A DNA stretch of 36,187 nt, from positions 1-36,187 of the IMG/VR virus record IMGVR_UViG_3300037054_000135, one strand, 5' to 3'. Positions 1 through 5,856 of the stretch are shown one piece after another; position 1 is the stretch's first letter; each line of letters begins with the position of its first letter. Both the position numbers and the translations under genes were made by a program. Source of the DNA: a virus. Under the pieces are notes generated by a model. That model was given only the letters and a program-made list of their open reading frames with translations. It ran no database searches and was not told where the DNA came from.

Positions 1-272
1 GCCGATTTGGCCACTTCCACGCCGGCGCGGCACATGACTTCCTCCACCGTCACCCCAAACGCCTTAGCGAACATGGCCACGTCTTTGGCCTTGATGGTCT
101 GCTGGCCGTTGGTCATCCGGCCAATCGCCGAATAGTGCAGGCCGACACGTTCACCCAGTCCCCGAGTGGTCAGGTGGTTGCGCCGCATCTGCAGCTTGAA
201 CCATTCCGAATCTAACCCGGCCAACATCTTCAACTTCCCACTGTCTGAAACCGTCGCGCTATACTTTTTCAT
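1..272 (-). CDS. Xre/CI-like phage repressor, C-terminus cut by window edge
   Basis: A reading frame of 90 codons runs off the left edge of the window. The first 25 residues (MKKYSATVSD...) precede a helix-turn-helix of the Xre/CI type: residues about 30-80 contain LTTRGLGERVGLHYSAIGR, then a second helix pair ending FAKAFGVTVEEVMCRAG. It sits divergently from a Cro-like gene, with operator-like dyads between them, which is the classical arrangement of a lysogeny switch; by that context it is probably the lysogenic repressor. The chosen ATG at 272 follows GGGGGCGG; an in-frame ATG at 284 is possible but has no ribosome site. No peptidase (LexA/S24) domain is seen in what is present. If the window is circular, the frame continues at 36187 and stops at 36145, giving 104 residues. 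Confidence 0.8.
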   Translation of the reverse strand, partial: MKKYSATVSDSGKLKMLAGLDSEWFKLQMRRNHLTTRGLGERVGLHYSAIGRMTNGQQTIKAKDVAMFAKAFGVTVEEVMCRAGVEVAKS

Positions 273-321
273 ATCCGCCCCCATGTGGCCCAGCCATTGG
301 GCAGCACAAAGATCGCACCTC

Positions 322-338
322 GTTACGGTCTGCGCAAC
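322..338 (-). promoter_or_regulatory. Operator-like dyad O1
   Basis: Read on the minus strand this is GTTGCG-CAGAC-CGTAAC, an imperfect dyad of two 6-bp half-sites around 5 bp. It lies 50-66 nt upstream of the repressor ATG and shares 15 of 17 bases, in inverted orientation, with the dyad at 399-415. Binding by the repressor or Cro is inferred. Confidence 0.6.
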
Positions 339-388
339 AAAAATAAAAGCGAAACTTAAATTATTTTCACCCCAGTGCATCTTATCTC

Positions 389-417
389 TTGACCTTCAGG
401 TGCGCAGATCGTAACTT
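389..417 (+). promoter_or_regulatory. Candidate sigma70 promoter for the Cro-like early operon
   Basis: TTGACC (389-394) and TAACTT (412-417) are separated by 17 bp. The -35 is good, the -10 weak. The predicted start of transcription would fall at about 424, on the ATG of the Cro-like gene, so that transcript would be leaderless or nearly so. The dyad at 399-415 covers the spacer and -10, so a bound regulator would block it. Confidence 0.45.
399..415 (+). promoter_or_regulatory. Operator-like dyad O2
   Basis: GGTGCG-CAGAT-CGTAAC matches the O1 dyad except for two bases and is oriented oppositely to it. It overlaps the -10 of the candidate early promoter. It probably serves as an operator of the lysis/lysogeny switch; this is inferred from position and sequence only. 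Confidence 0.6.
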
Positions 418-423
418 GAGCCT

Positions 424-702
424 ATGAGCGAACCAAACCCCAACCGAAAATCCGCATCACGTTGCGAAAACCCGGCCTTCAGCCAGGCCGCCAAGATCAT
501 CGCCCGCTTTGGTGGTGACTTGAAAATGGCAGCCGCCCTGGGCGCGCACCGTGTCACCGTCTACCGCTGGACGCACAGCCGGCCGTATGGGTCCGATGGG
601 CTCATCCCGGGGCCAAGCGTCGAGCGTGTCCTTGAAGCTGCCGAGCGTTGCGGGATCACCCTCACCGCCGAAGACTGGCTGCCTGAACGCATCACCTACT
701 AG
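424..702 (+). CDS. Cro-like helix-turn-helix regulator
   Basis: This 92-residue basic protein has a compact helix-turn-helix: residues about 22-50 read AAKIIARFGGDLKMAAALGA followed by HRVTVYRWTHSR, resembling the YdaS/Cro and 'carph-isopro' small regulators of phages. The stretch GPSVERVLEAAERCGITLTA is the usual helical C-terminal part of that group. It is the first gene of the plus-strand early block and faces the CI-like repressor, so an early-promoting Cro role is likely. No good Shine-Dalgarno precedes the ATG (only TTGAG), which fits the predicted leaderless start. The exact family is uncertain; the DNA-binding nature is fairly secure. Confidence 0.75.
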   Translation: MSEPNPNRKSASRCENPAFSQAAKIIARFGGDLKMAAALGAHRVTVYRWTHSRPYGSDGLIPGPSVERVLEAAERCGITLTAEDWLPERITY

Positions 703-747
703 CCCTTCCAACACGTCCCCCGGCACAGCCCGGATAAGGAGCTCCAC

Positions 748-1560
748 ATGAAACCTCATCTCCATCTGCTCACCAAACTGGGTGCTTGCCGCGAAGCACA
801 AGCGTTCGCCAAGATCTGCCCTGACCTTGAAACGGCCTGGAACACCTGCGACCGGTCCGACTGGATGATCTGGCTGCTGCGCCGGCTGAAATACGACGAC
901 GCCAAGGTCTATCGGCTGTACTCGTGCTGGTGCGTGCGTAACACCCCATTGGCCAATGGCCGGATGGTATGGGATCTGCTGACCGATCCGCGCAGCCGGA
1001 ACGCCGTGGTGGTAGCGGAACGGTTTGCGGTGGGTGAAGCTACTGCTGACGAACTGCGCGAAGCACGCAACGCCGCCGCCACCGCCACCGCCGCCAACTA
1101 CGCCGCCACCGCCGACGCCGCCGACGCCGCCGCCACCGCCGCCGCCGCCGACGCCACCGCCGACGCCGCCGACGCCGCCGCCACCACCGCCACCGCCGCC
1201 ACCTACGCCGACGCCGCCGCCACCTACGCCGACGCCGCCGACGCCGCCGACGCCGCCGACGCCGCCGCCGCCACCGCCGCCGCCTACGCCGACGCCGCCG
1301 CCACCGCCGCCGCCACCTACGCCGACGCCGACGCCGCCGACGCCGCCGCCACCGCCGACGCCGACGCCGCCGACGCCGCCGCCACCGCCGCCGCCGCCGA
1401 CGCCACCGCCGACGCCGCCGACGCCGCCGCCACCGCCGCCGCCTACGCCAAGGCCACCTACGCCAATGCCACCTACGCCTGGACGGCAGCCCGAAAGGCG
1501 CAGGCCCGGCAACTGCGTGAGATGGTTCCTTTCAACATTATCGCGGGGCTGATCAAGTGA
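748..1560 (+). CDS. Imm-5-like domain protein with long alanine-rich repeat tail
   Basis: The first ~108 residues resemble the 'putative immunity protein' (Imm-5-like) family common in phages: a GAC motif near residue 13, DWMIWLLRRL at about 58-67, and DPRSRNAVVVAERFAVGEAT followed by a helical ELREAR. Residues 109-244 are almost purely Ala, Thr, Asp and Tyr, with every alanine encoded by GCC. A short ordinary C-terminus (WTAARKAQARQLREM...) ends the protein. It starts at an ATG after AGGAGC and overlaps the RuvC-like gene by GTGA. The immunity role is a family name, not demonstrated; the tail could be a helical alanine coil. Because of codon bias the repeat is open in other frames (Pro-rich on plus, Gly-rich on minus), which are not genes. 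Confidence 0.75.
   Translation: MKPHLHLLTKLGACREAQAFAKICPDLETAWNTCDRSDWMIWLLRRLKYDDAKVYRLYSCWCVRNTPLANGRMVWDLLTDPRSRNAVVVAERFAVGEATADELREARNAAATATAANYAATADAADAAATAAAADATADAADAAATTATAATYADAAATYADAADAADAADAAAATAAAYADAAATAAATYADADAADAAATADADAADAAATAAAADATADAADAAATAAAYAKATYANATYAWTAARKAQARQLREMVPFNIIAGLIK
1072..1479 (+). repeat. GCC/GAC/ACC codon repeat with exact 75-bp duplication
   Basis: This stretch of 136 codons inside the Imm-5-like gene uses essentially only GCC, ACC, GAC and TAC, arranged as (GCC GCC GAC)-like units. Bases 1111-1185 recur identically at 1360-1434, a 249-bp offset. All changes keep the reading frame. Such an array should be prone to slippage and recombination, so copy number may differ between isolates, and assembly errors are possible. 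Confidence 0.85.
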
Positions 1561-2039
1561 CCTACATTCTAGGCATTGACCCGGGCATGGGGGGCGCCCT
1601 GGCCATGTATGCCCCGAACAAGACTCCCATCGTGTGGGACATCCCCAAGTCCGTCGACTCAGGTATAGACCCCATCGCCCTGGCCGACCTGATTGCGCGC
1701 ATCCATCTGACCTACCCGGGCGTCACCGCGGTGGTTGAGCGTGTCTCCAGCATGCCCCGCCAGTCCGGCGCATTCGCCTTCGGGCTGAGCACCGGCATCA
1801 TCCACGGCTGCCTGGCGTCGGCCGGCATCCCATTCGAGCTGGTCAGCCCAGCCGTCTGGAAGGCCAAGATGGGGCTGACCAAGTTCCCCACTGAAACCTA
1901 CGCCCAGAACAAGACCCGCGCCCGCGCCCTGGCCACCCAGTTGTTCCCCGAGCGGGCTAAAGAGTTCAAGCGCGTCAAGGACGATGGCCGCTCTGAAGCG
2001 CTTCTCATGGCTGTGTACTGGTCGAACCGAGGCAAATGA
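1557..2039 (+). CDS. RuvC-like Holliday junction resolvase
   Basis: This 160-residue protein has the RNase H-fold signature of phage RuvC-like resolvases: GIDPGMGGAL with Asp8, VVERVSSMP with Glu61, and a C-terminal KDDGRSEALLMA with Asp142/Asp143 and Glu147 forming the metal-binding acidic set. The length matches the phage RuvC-like group. It probably resolves branched DNA made during replication or recombination before packaging. The start is GTG at 1557, overlapping the previous stop in GTGA, so translation is coupled to the Imm-5-like gene. Confidence in the fold is high; the exact substrate is inferred. Confidence 0.88.
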   Translation: MTYILGIDPGMGGALAMYAPNKTPIVWDIPKSVDSGIDPIALADLIARIHLTYPGVTAVVERVSSMPRQSGAFAFGLSTGIIHGCLASAGIPFELVSPAVWKAKMGLTKFPTETYAQNKTRARALATQLFPERAKEFKRVKDDGRSEALLMAVYWSNRGK

Positions 2040-2212
2040 ACCCTTCCCCCGTCCGCATGCGGCATCTCGCCATACACCACACTGGTCATGTCGAACACCC
2101 CCGGGTTGTGCTGGGGATTTAGCAGGAACTGCGGCAGTCCCGGTCTCGGCCGGAATAGTTGGTGCGGGGGATTAGGTTCCGTTGTTTTTCCGAAAGCCTG
2201 AACCAAGAACTG

Positions 2213-2230
2213 AGCCGTGATGCGGCTTTT
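2213..2230 (+). terminator. Weak hairpin with T run
   Basis: AGCCG-TGATG-CGGCT is followed by TTTT. The 5-bp GC-rich stem is short for an intrinsic terminator. It lies just before the MazG-like gene's ribosome site (AAAAGGAGGG) and might act as an attenuator. The 209-bp gap (2040-2248) around it has no convincing gene. Confidence 0.3.
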
Positions 2231-2248
2231 GTCCAAAAGGAGGGCCCA

Positions 2249-2503
2249 TTGAGCCACCCTGCCTATGCGCAAATCGGCACCCCCGAAACCAAGGTGATGG
2301 AGGAGTGCGCCGAACTGATCCAGGAAATTTGCAAGGTGCAGCGGTTCGGGTGGTTCAACTGGCACCCAGAAGACCCCATGCGCGTCACGAACCTGGAACG
2401 GGTCAAGCGAGAAATGGATGACGTCCTGAAAGCCTGCGGCAAGCTCGACGCCCGCCTGACCCAGCTAGCACACGACCACTACAAATCCACCGACATCGTC
2501 TGA
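2249..2503 (+). CDS. MazG-like nucleotide pyrophosphohydrolase
   Basis: This 84-residue protein contains KVMEECAELIQEICKVQRFG and, further on, LERVKREMDDVLKAC. That is the EExxE...ExxD metal-binding pattern of the all-alpha NTP pyrophosphatase (MazG/dUTPase) superfamily, in the short single-domain form typical of phages. Such enzymes hydrolyse (d)NTPs to monophosphates, and in phages may tune nucleotide pools or the alarmone response. The start is taken as TTG at 2249, five to six bases after AAAAGGAGGG; the longer frame from 2159 has no ribosome site and a non-conserved-looking N-terminus. Confidence 0.75.
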   Translation: MSHPAYAQIGTPETKVMEECAELIQEICKVQRFGWFNWHPEDPMRVTNLERVKREMDDVLKACGKLDARLTQLAHDHYKSTDIV

Positions 2504-2521
2504 TGTCCATCTGGAGGAACC

Positions 2522-2644
2522 ATGACCAGCAAGGAAATGCTCAAAGCCACGTTGCCCAAGGATTGCATCTGGGAGAACGTCGCGCCGCTTGGCTCCATTC
2601 CGAAGTGGAGGATCATCCCAAAGCCGAAAGGGTGGGGTGAGTGA
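2522..2644 (+). CDS. Small hypothetical protein (40 aa)
   Basis: This short gene has ATG directly after TGGAGGAACC, a strong ribosome site. The product, MTSKEMLKAT...PKPKGWGE, is mildly basic, has no membrane segment, and is not recognised. Its stop overlaps the ATG of the next small gene (TGATG type), so the two are probably co-translated. It is supported by ribosome site, spacing and operon position only. Confidence 0.55.
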   Translation: MTSKEMLKATLPKDCIWENVAPLGSIPKWRIIPKPKGWGE

Positions 2645-2769
2645 TGGGCTCCTTCGACGATTCCTACCACATGACCTGGACCAAGGCGGATCGCCGCCGG
2701 ATCAAGCGGGACCGCGCCAAGTCCCCCTTCGCATGGGAGCGGGCCCTCCCGCTGCCCTGGGAACGGTGA
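2644..2769 (+). CDS. Small basic hypothetical protein (41 aa)
   Basis: The ATG overlaps the stop of the upstream gene. The product is strongly basic in its middle (KADRRRIKRDRAK) and Trp-rich, ending PFAWERALPLPWER. A basic patch of this kind could bind nucleic acid, but nothing recognisable is seen. It lies in a tight run of small early genes. Confidence 0.5.
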   Translation: MGSFDDSYHMTWTKADRRRIKRDRAKSPFAWERALPLPWER

Positions 2770-2772
2770 GTC

Positions 2773-3078
2773 ATGAACAGAGACGATCTTGAGGCAAGCA
2801 TTGCAGCGAGAAACCCGGAAGTCTGGCGTCCGTCCCAAATATCATCCAAAGTGTCTCAGGAAATGGACGAGTTAATCCGGTGCCGCGCCATTCAGGGAAT
2901 GGACGAGTTGATGTACTGCCGAGCCATCCTGGACCATGCAGGGGACTTCTCCACCAGCATCCATGGCGGCATTGAAGCCCTAGTGGCAGAGCGGGATTCC
3001 CTCCGTAGGGCACTGGGAACAAGTGTTATGTGCCCCAAGTGCGCCGAAGTCATCCTGCCCCGCCAACAGATCCGTTGA
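2773..3078 (+). CDS. Hypothetical early protein with internal duplication and CxxC
   Basis: This 101-residue protein was not recognised. Residues about 31-56 contain two near-identical units, MDELIRCRAI and MDELMYCRAI, separated by two residues, which is a recent 36-bp duplication at the DNA level with only some third-position drift. A predicted helix (ALVAERDSLRRALG) follows, and the C-terminus carries a CPKC pair that could be half of a zinc site or a redox motif. It starts 3 bases after the previous stop and has only a weak GGTGAG ribosome site. Confidence 0.6.
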   Translation: MNRDDLEASIAARNPEVWRPSQISSKVSQEMDELIRCRAIQGMDELMYCRAILDHAGDFSTSIHGGIEALVAERDSLRRALGTSVMCPKCAEVILPRQQIR

Positions 3079-3082
3079 TCTT

Positions 3083-3102
3083 GTCCAGGCGCAGCCCTGG
3101 AC
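3083..3102 (+). other. Intergenic hairpin
   Basis: GTCCAGG-CGCAGC-CCTGGAC forms a perfect 7-bp stem in the 39-bp gap before the next gene, without a T run. It may affect mRNA processing or stability rather than terminate. Confidence 0.35.
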
Positions 3103-3117
3103 CCCAAGGAGAAAATC

Positions 3118-3384
3118 ATGACCCCCGAAATGAAAGCCTATCTTCAAATGCCGAATTGCCCGGCTCCCCGGACGCTGGACATTGATGGTCCGGTTCCCGA
3201 ACTTAAATCCCAGATCGACATCCTCGTTGATCGATTCCTCTCCTGCCCTCTGCCCGACAGCGTGTGCGCAGACCTGTGCGCCACCCGCCAGGGACCGGGG
3301 CGTGTCGGGACCAACCTCTTGAGCGGAACCGAGGCGAAGGAAGTGCTGTCGAAGGTTCTGGCAGGCTGCCACATCACCCTTTAA
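3118..3384 (+). CDS. Hypothetical early protein (88 aa)
   Basis: The ATG follows AAGGAGAAAATC, a strong ribosome site. The protein has four cysteines, including CPLPDSVCADLC, and a predicted helical C-terminus (GTEAKEVLSKVLAGC). No family was recognised and no membrane segment or signal peptide is seen. It belongs to the early small-gene cluster ahead of the helicase. Confidence 0.6.
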   Translation: MTPEMKAYLQMPNCPAPRTLDIDGPVPELKSQIDILVDRFLSCPLPDSVCADLCATRQGPGRVGTNLLSGTEAKEVLSKVLAGCHITL

Positions 3385-3410
3385 CCCAGCCTGTCCAGGA
3401 GCCACCCTCA

Positions 3411-3554
3411 ATGATCAAGCGCGCCTTCCAGGCATGGATGCGAACGAAACTCGGCTGGTTCCTGCCAAAAACCCTGACCGTCTTCGAACGTCAGCTCAGC
3501 GAAGCCTATCGCGCTGGGTTCAAGGCCGGCCGGGCGCACAAGGTGAAACACTGA
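3411..3554 (+). CDS. Small basic hypothetical protein (47 aa)
   Basis: The start at 3411 is chosen because CCAGGAGCC lies just upstream; the longer open frame from 3264 overlaps the previous gene. The product is basic and amphipathic (RAFQAWMRTKLGWF...AYRAGFKAGRAHK). Its stop overlaps the helicase ATG (TGATG), suggesting coupled translation with the SNF2 helicase. Function unknown. Confidence 0.55.
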   Translation: MIKRAFQAWMRTKLGWFLPKTLTVFERQLSEAYRAGFKAGRAHKVKH

Positions 3555-4984
3555 TGCAAATTGAGACGCCCTATCCTTACCAGCTGACCGGAGCCGACTA
3601 CCTGGCCGCCCATCCGCAGGCCTTCCTTGCCGACGACATGGGCCTTGGGAAGTCGTGTCAGGCGGTGGTTGCGTCCGACCTGATTGGCGCCGACCGGATC
3701 CTGGTGCTATGCCCGGGCAGCGTGCGGGTCAACTGGGAAAGGGAGTTCCAGAAGTTCAGCCCGATGGACCGGCCCTGCCGGGTGCTGATGACCGGAGAGG
3801 ATGAAGTGCCAACCACAGGCGTGGTCATCTGCAGCTATGATCTGCTGGTGGCGCCCACGGCCACCAAGGCAGAGAAGCGCGCAAAGAAGGCACCGGAAGA
3901 CCCGGCGCTGAAAGCCAAGGCCAAGGCCGCGCGCCAGCTCAAAGCGAAGCGCCAGGCCTTCCTCCGCGCGATCCAGGCCACCCGCTGGGATGTTCTCGTC
4001 CTGGACGAAGCCCAATACCTGAAGGACCGCGGCGCCGGACGCACCACCGCAGTGTTTGGCCACAACGTCAACGACCTTGGCATCGCCGGCAACGCCGAGC
4101 GGATCTGGCGCCTATCCGGCACCCCAGCCCCCAACAACGTCAGCGAACTCTGGATCCACCTGCGCAGCGCCGGCATCATCACGATGGGCTACTATGACTT
4201 CGTGGCGCGCTACTGCGTCTGCGTCGAGGGAAAGTTTGACGTCAAGATCGTCGGCAGCAAAAACGTCGATGAGCTGAAAGGTCTGCTCAGCCAGTTCATG
4301 CTGCGCCGGATGAAGGCAGACGTGCAGCAGGATCTGCCACCTATCCGCTTCGTTGAAGTTGCCGTCGAGGCGAGCCCGGTGCCGATGAGCGCCACCGAGG
4401 TGGAGGAAATCCGGGTGGGTGAGCAGACGCTGTCCCAAGCCCTCGCCGCCATCGCGCCAGAGGCCGTCCAGGGCGTCCTGGACACCGAGGGTGTGGCGAT
4501 GGCCACCCTGCGCCGATACACCGGTCTGGCGAAGCTCCCAGGCGCCCTGAAGATCATCCAGGAAGAACTGGAGTCGGGCACCCTGGACAAGATCGTCTTG
4601 TTTGCTGTCCACCAGGCAGTAGTTGAAGGTGCGCAGAAGACCCTGGCCAATTTCGGCGCCGTTTCCGTCTACGGCAAGACGCCCGGGCCCCAGCGCCAGG
4701 CCAACATCGATCGGTTCAGCAAGGACCCATCTTGCCGGGTCATCGTCGGAAATATCACGGCCGCCGGCGTGGGCGTCAACGGCATGCAGGACAGCTGCAG
4801 CGAGGTGGGCCTGCTGGAGTCCAGCTGGGTTCCCAGCGACAACGCCCAGGCCGTCGCCCGCGTGCATCGCAACGGCCAGTCAAAGTCAGTCAGAGTGCGG
4901 GTATTCAGCCTGCACAACTCCAGCGATGAGCCGGTGAACGCCGCACTCATCCGCAAGATCCGCGAGCTTGCGAAAATATTTTAA
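3554..4984 (+). CDS. SNF2-type superfamily 2 DNA helicase/translocase
   Basis: This 476-residue protein contains the SNF2 helicase motifs in order: Q-like YPYQLTGADYL, motif I LADDMGLGKS with Lys33, motif II VLDEAQ at Asp151-Glu152, motif III RLSGTPAPN, motif V VGNITAAGVGVNG and motif VI AVARVHRNGQSKSV around residue 433. Short SNF2 proteins of this kind occur in phage replication blocks next to DUF2800, DUF2815, PolA and primase genes and are thought to remodel or translocate on DNA during replication or recombination. The ATG at 3554 overlaps the preceding stop and follows AAGGTGA; the longer upstream extension is in another gene. Confidence 0.92.
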   Translation: MQIETPYPYQLTGADYLAAHPQAFLADDMGLGKSCQAVVASDLIGADRILVLCPGSVRVNWEREFQKFSPMDRPCRVLMTGEDEVPTTGVVICSYDLLVAPTATKAEKRAKKAPEDPALKAKAKAARQLKAKRQAFLRAIQATRWDVLVLDEAQYLKDRGAGRTTAVFGHNVNDLGIAGNAERIWRLSGTPAPNNVSELWIHLRSAGIITMGYYDFVARYCVCVEGKFDVKIVGSKNVDELKGLLSQFMLRRMKADVQQDLPPIRFVEVAVEASPVPMSATEVEEIRVGEQTLSQALAAIAPEAVQGVLDTEGVAMATLRRYTGLAKLPGALKIIQEELESGTLDKIVLFAVHQAVVEGAQKTLANFGAVSVYGKTPGPQRQANIDRFSKDPSCRVIVGNITAAGVGVNGMQDSCSEVGLLESSWVPSDNAQAVARVHRNGQSKSVRVRVFSLHNSSDEPVNAALIRKIRELAKIF

Positions 4985-4991
4985 AATTTCT

Positions 4992-5008
4992 GTTGCGAAT
5001 GCCGTAAC
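4992..5008 (+). promoter_or_regulatory. Operator-like dyad O3
   Basis: GTTGCG-AATGC-CGTAAC has both half-sites identical to O1 with a different 5-bp centre. It overlaps the -35 of the candidate promoter at 4993-5021 in the only sizeable gap before the replication block. Repressor control is inferred. Confidence 0.55.
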
Positions 5009-5021
5009 GGGAACCTAATCT
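4993..5021 (+). promoter_or_regulatory. Candidate promoter for the replication block
   Basis: TTGCGA (4993-4998) and TAATCT (5016-5021) are 17 bp apart, each matching 4 of 6 consensus bases. It lies in the 65-bp gap between the helicase stop and the gene at 5050. The -35 coincides with the left half of dyad O3. Confidence 0.45.
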
Positions 5022-5049
5022 TTCAACACACCCACAAGGAGGACCACCA

Positions 5050-5856
5050 GTGATCAACGTTTCCTTCAACCTGTCCGAAGTGCGCCCCAAGGAAGCCAGG
5101 GCCCTTTCCGCGATGCTCGCGGTGATCGGCGGCGCGCCGGAACTCAATCTCGACGCGCAGCTCGGCGATCTGCTCCCCAATGACCTGGCCCGGGTCTCCG
5201 CGGTGTTCAAGTCGTACATCAATGCCAGCCTGGTACCGAACGCCCGGGAGAAGAGCGCCTGCGCCGACGACTGCGTGCATCCGGATCACCATCACCTAAG
5301 TTTGCCCGAAGGTCCGGTCCAGCCCGAGTGCCCGCTGTTCGCCGGCTGTCCGGAAACGCCCCAGACTGGGCGCCCTGAGCCCGCAGAGGCGTCGCAGGCG
5401 GCCGAGCCTGTCCTCGCCCAGCCCGAACCCGCCGCGGCTCCTGAGCCCATCCATGGCCCCGTCCCGGCCGACGCCATGCAGCCCGTCAGGCGCAAGCGCC
5501 GGACCAAGGAGCAGATGGAGGCCGATGAGGCTGCGCCCGCCGTTCTCGGCTGTGGCGTCAAGAACCCTGACGAGAAGCTGACCGGGGTGGCCGCGGACCC
5601 TATCCAGGCGGGCCCCGTCACCGCGCCGGTCGTTGCGTCCGCTGCGGCTGCAGGCCCGGCGGCTACGACACCTGCATCTGCCTCTGAGCCCACCGGCGAC
5701 GACCTCCGTGCTGCCCTGAAGGTCTACGCCAAGGTCCATGGCATGCCCAAGGCCATCGAGCTGATCAAGGACTTCGGCTGCGAGCGCATCAGCGAGCTGG
5801 AGACGAGGCCCATCACTGACCGGCTGGAGTTCATGAAGTTGGCCTCCAATGCCTGA
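5050..5856 (+). CDS. Hypothetical replication-block protein with Pro/Ala linker
   Basis: This 268-residue protein has three parts: an N-terminal ~65 residues (INVSFNLSEVRPKEARALSA...), a long low-complexity Pro/Ala/Glu linker with a basic patch VRRKRRTKEQM at about 142-152, and a conserved-looking C-terminal ~50-residue helical domain (LRAALKVYAKVHGMPKAIEL...). Similar C-terminal domains occur in proteins encoded beside phage single-strand-binding and nuclease genes. The flexible basic linker suggests DNA or protein tethering; the function is unknown. The start is GTG at 5050 after AAGGAGGACC. It overlaps the DUF2800 gene by 8 bp. Confidence 0.7.
   Translation: MINVSFNLSEVRPKEARALSAMLAVIGGAPELNLDAQLGDLLPNDLARVSAVFKSYINASLVPNAREKSACADDCVHPDHHHLSLPEGPVQPECPLFAGCPETPQTGRPEPAEASQAAEPVLAQPEPAAAPEPIHGPVPADAMQPVRRKRRTKEQMEADEAAPAVLGCGVKNPDEKLTGVAADPIQAGPVTAPVVASAAAAGPAATTPASASEPTGDDLRAALKVYAKVHGMPKAIELIKDFGCERISELETRPITDRLEFMKLASNA

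Noticed and set aside
166-414. Open frame on the plus strand over the repressor region
   Set aside because: It lies antisense to the helix-turn-helix repressor and through the operator region, with no ribosome site.
1072-1479. Alanine/threonine/aspartate repeat as a type I antifreeze-like protein
   Set aside because: Composition is similar, but the 11-residue Thr spacing of type I antifreeze proteins is not kept and the N-terminal domain belongs to a common phage family.
457-1512. Long minus-strand Gly/Val-rich open frame over the early genes, and a plus-strand Pro/Thr-rich frame at 1025-1552
   Set aside because: Both are by-products of the GCC-type repeat, which contains no stop codon in any frame. 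They have no ribosome site and oppose or overlap a well-supported gene.
3434-3553. Longer N-terminus for the SNF2 helicase
   Set aside because: The extension overlaps the 47-residue gene in another frame, lacks a ribosome site, and the conserved region starts only at the ATG at 3554.
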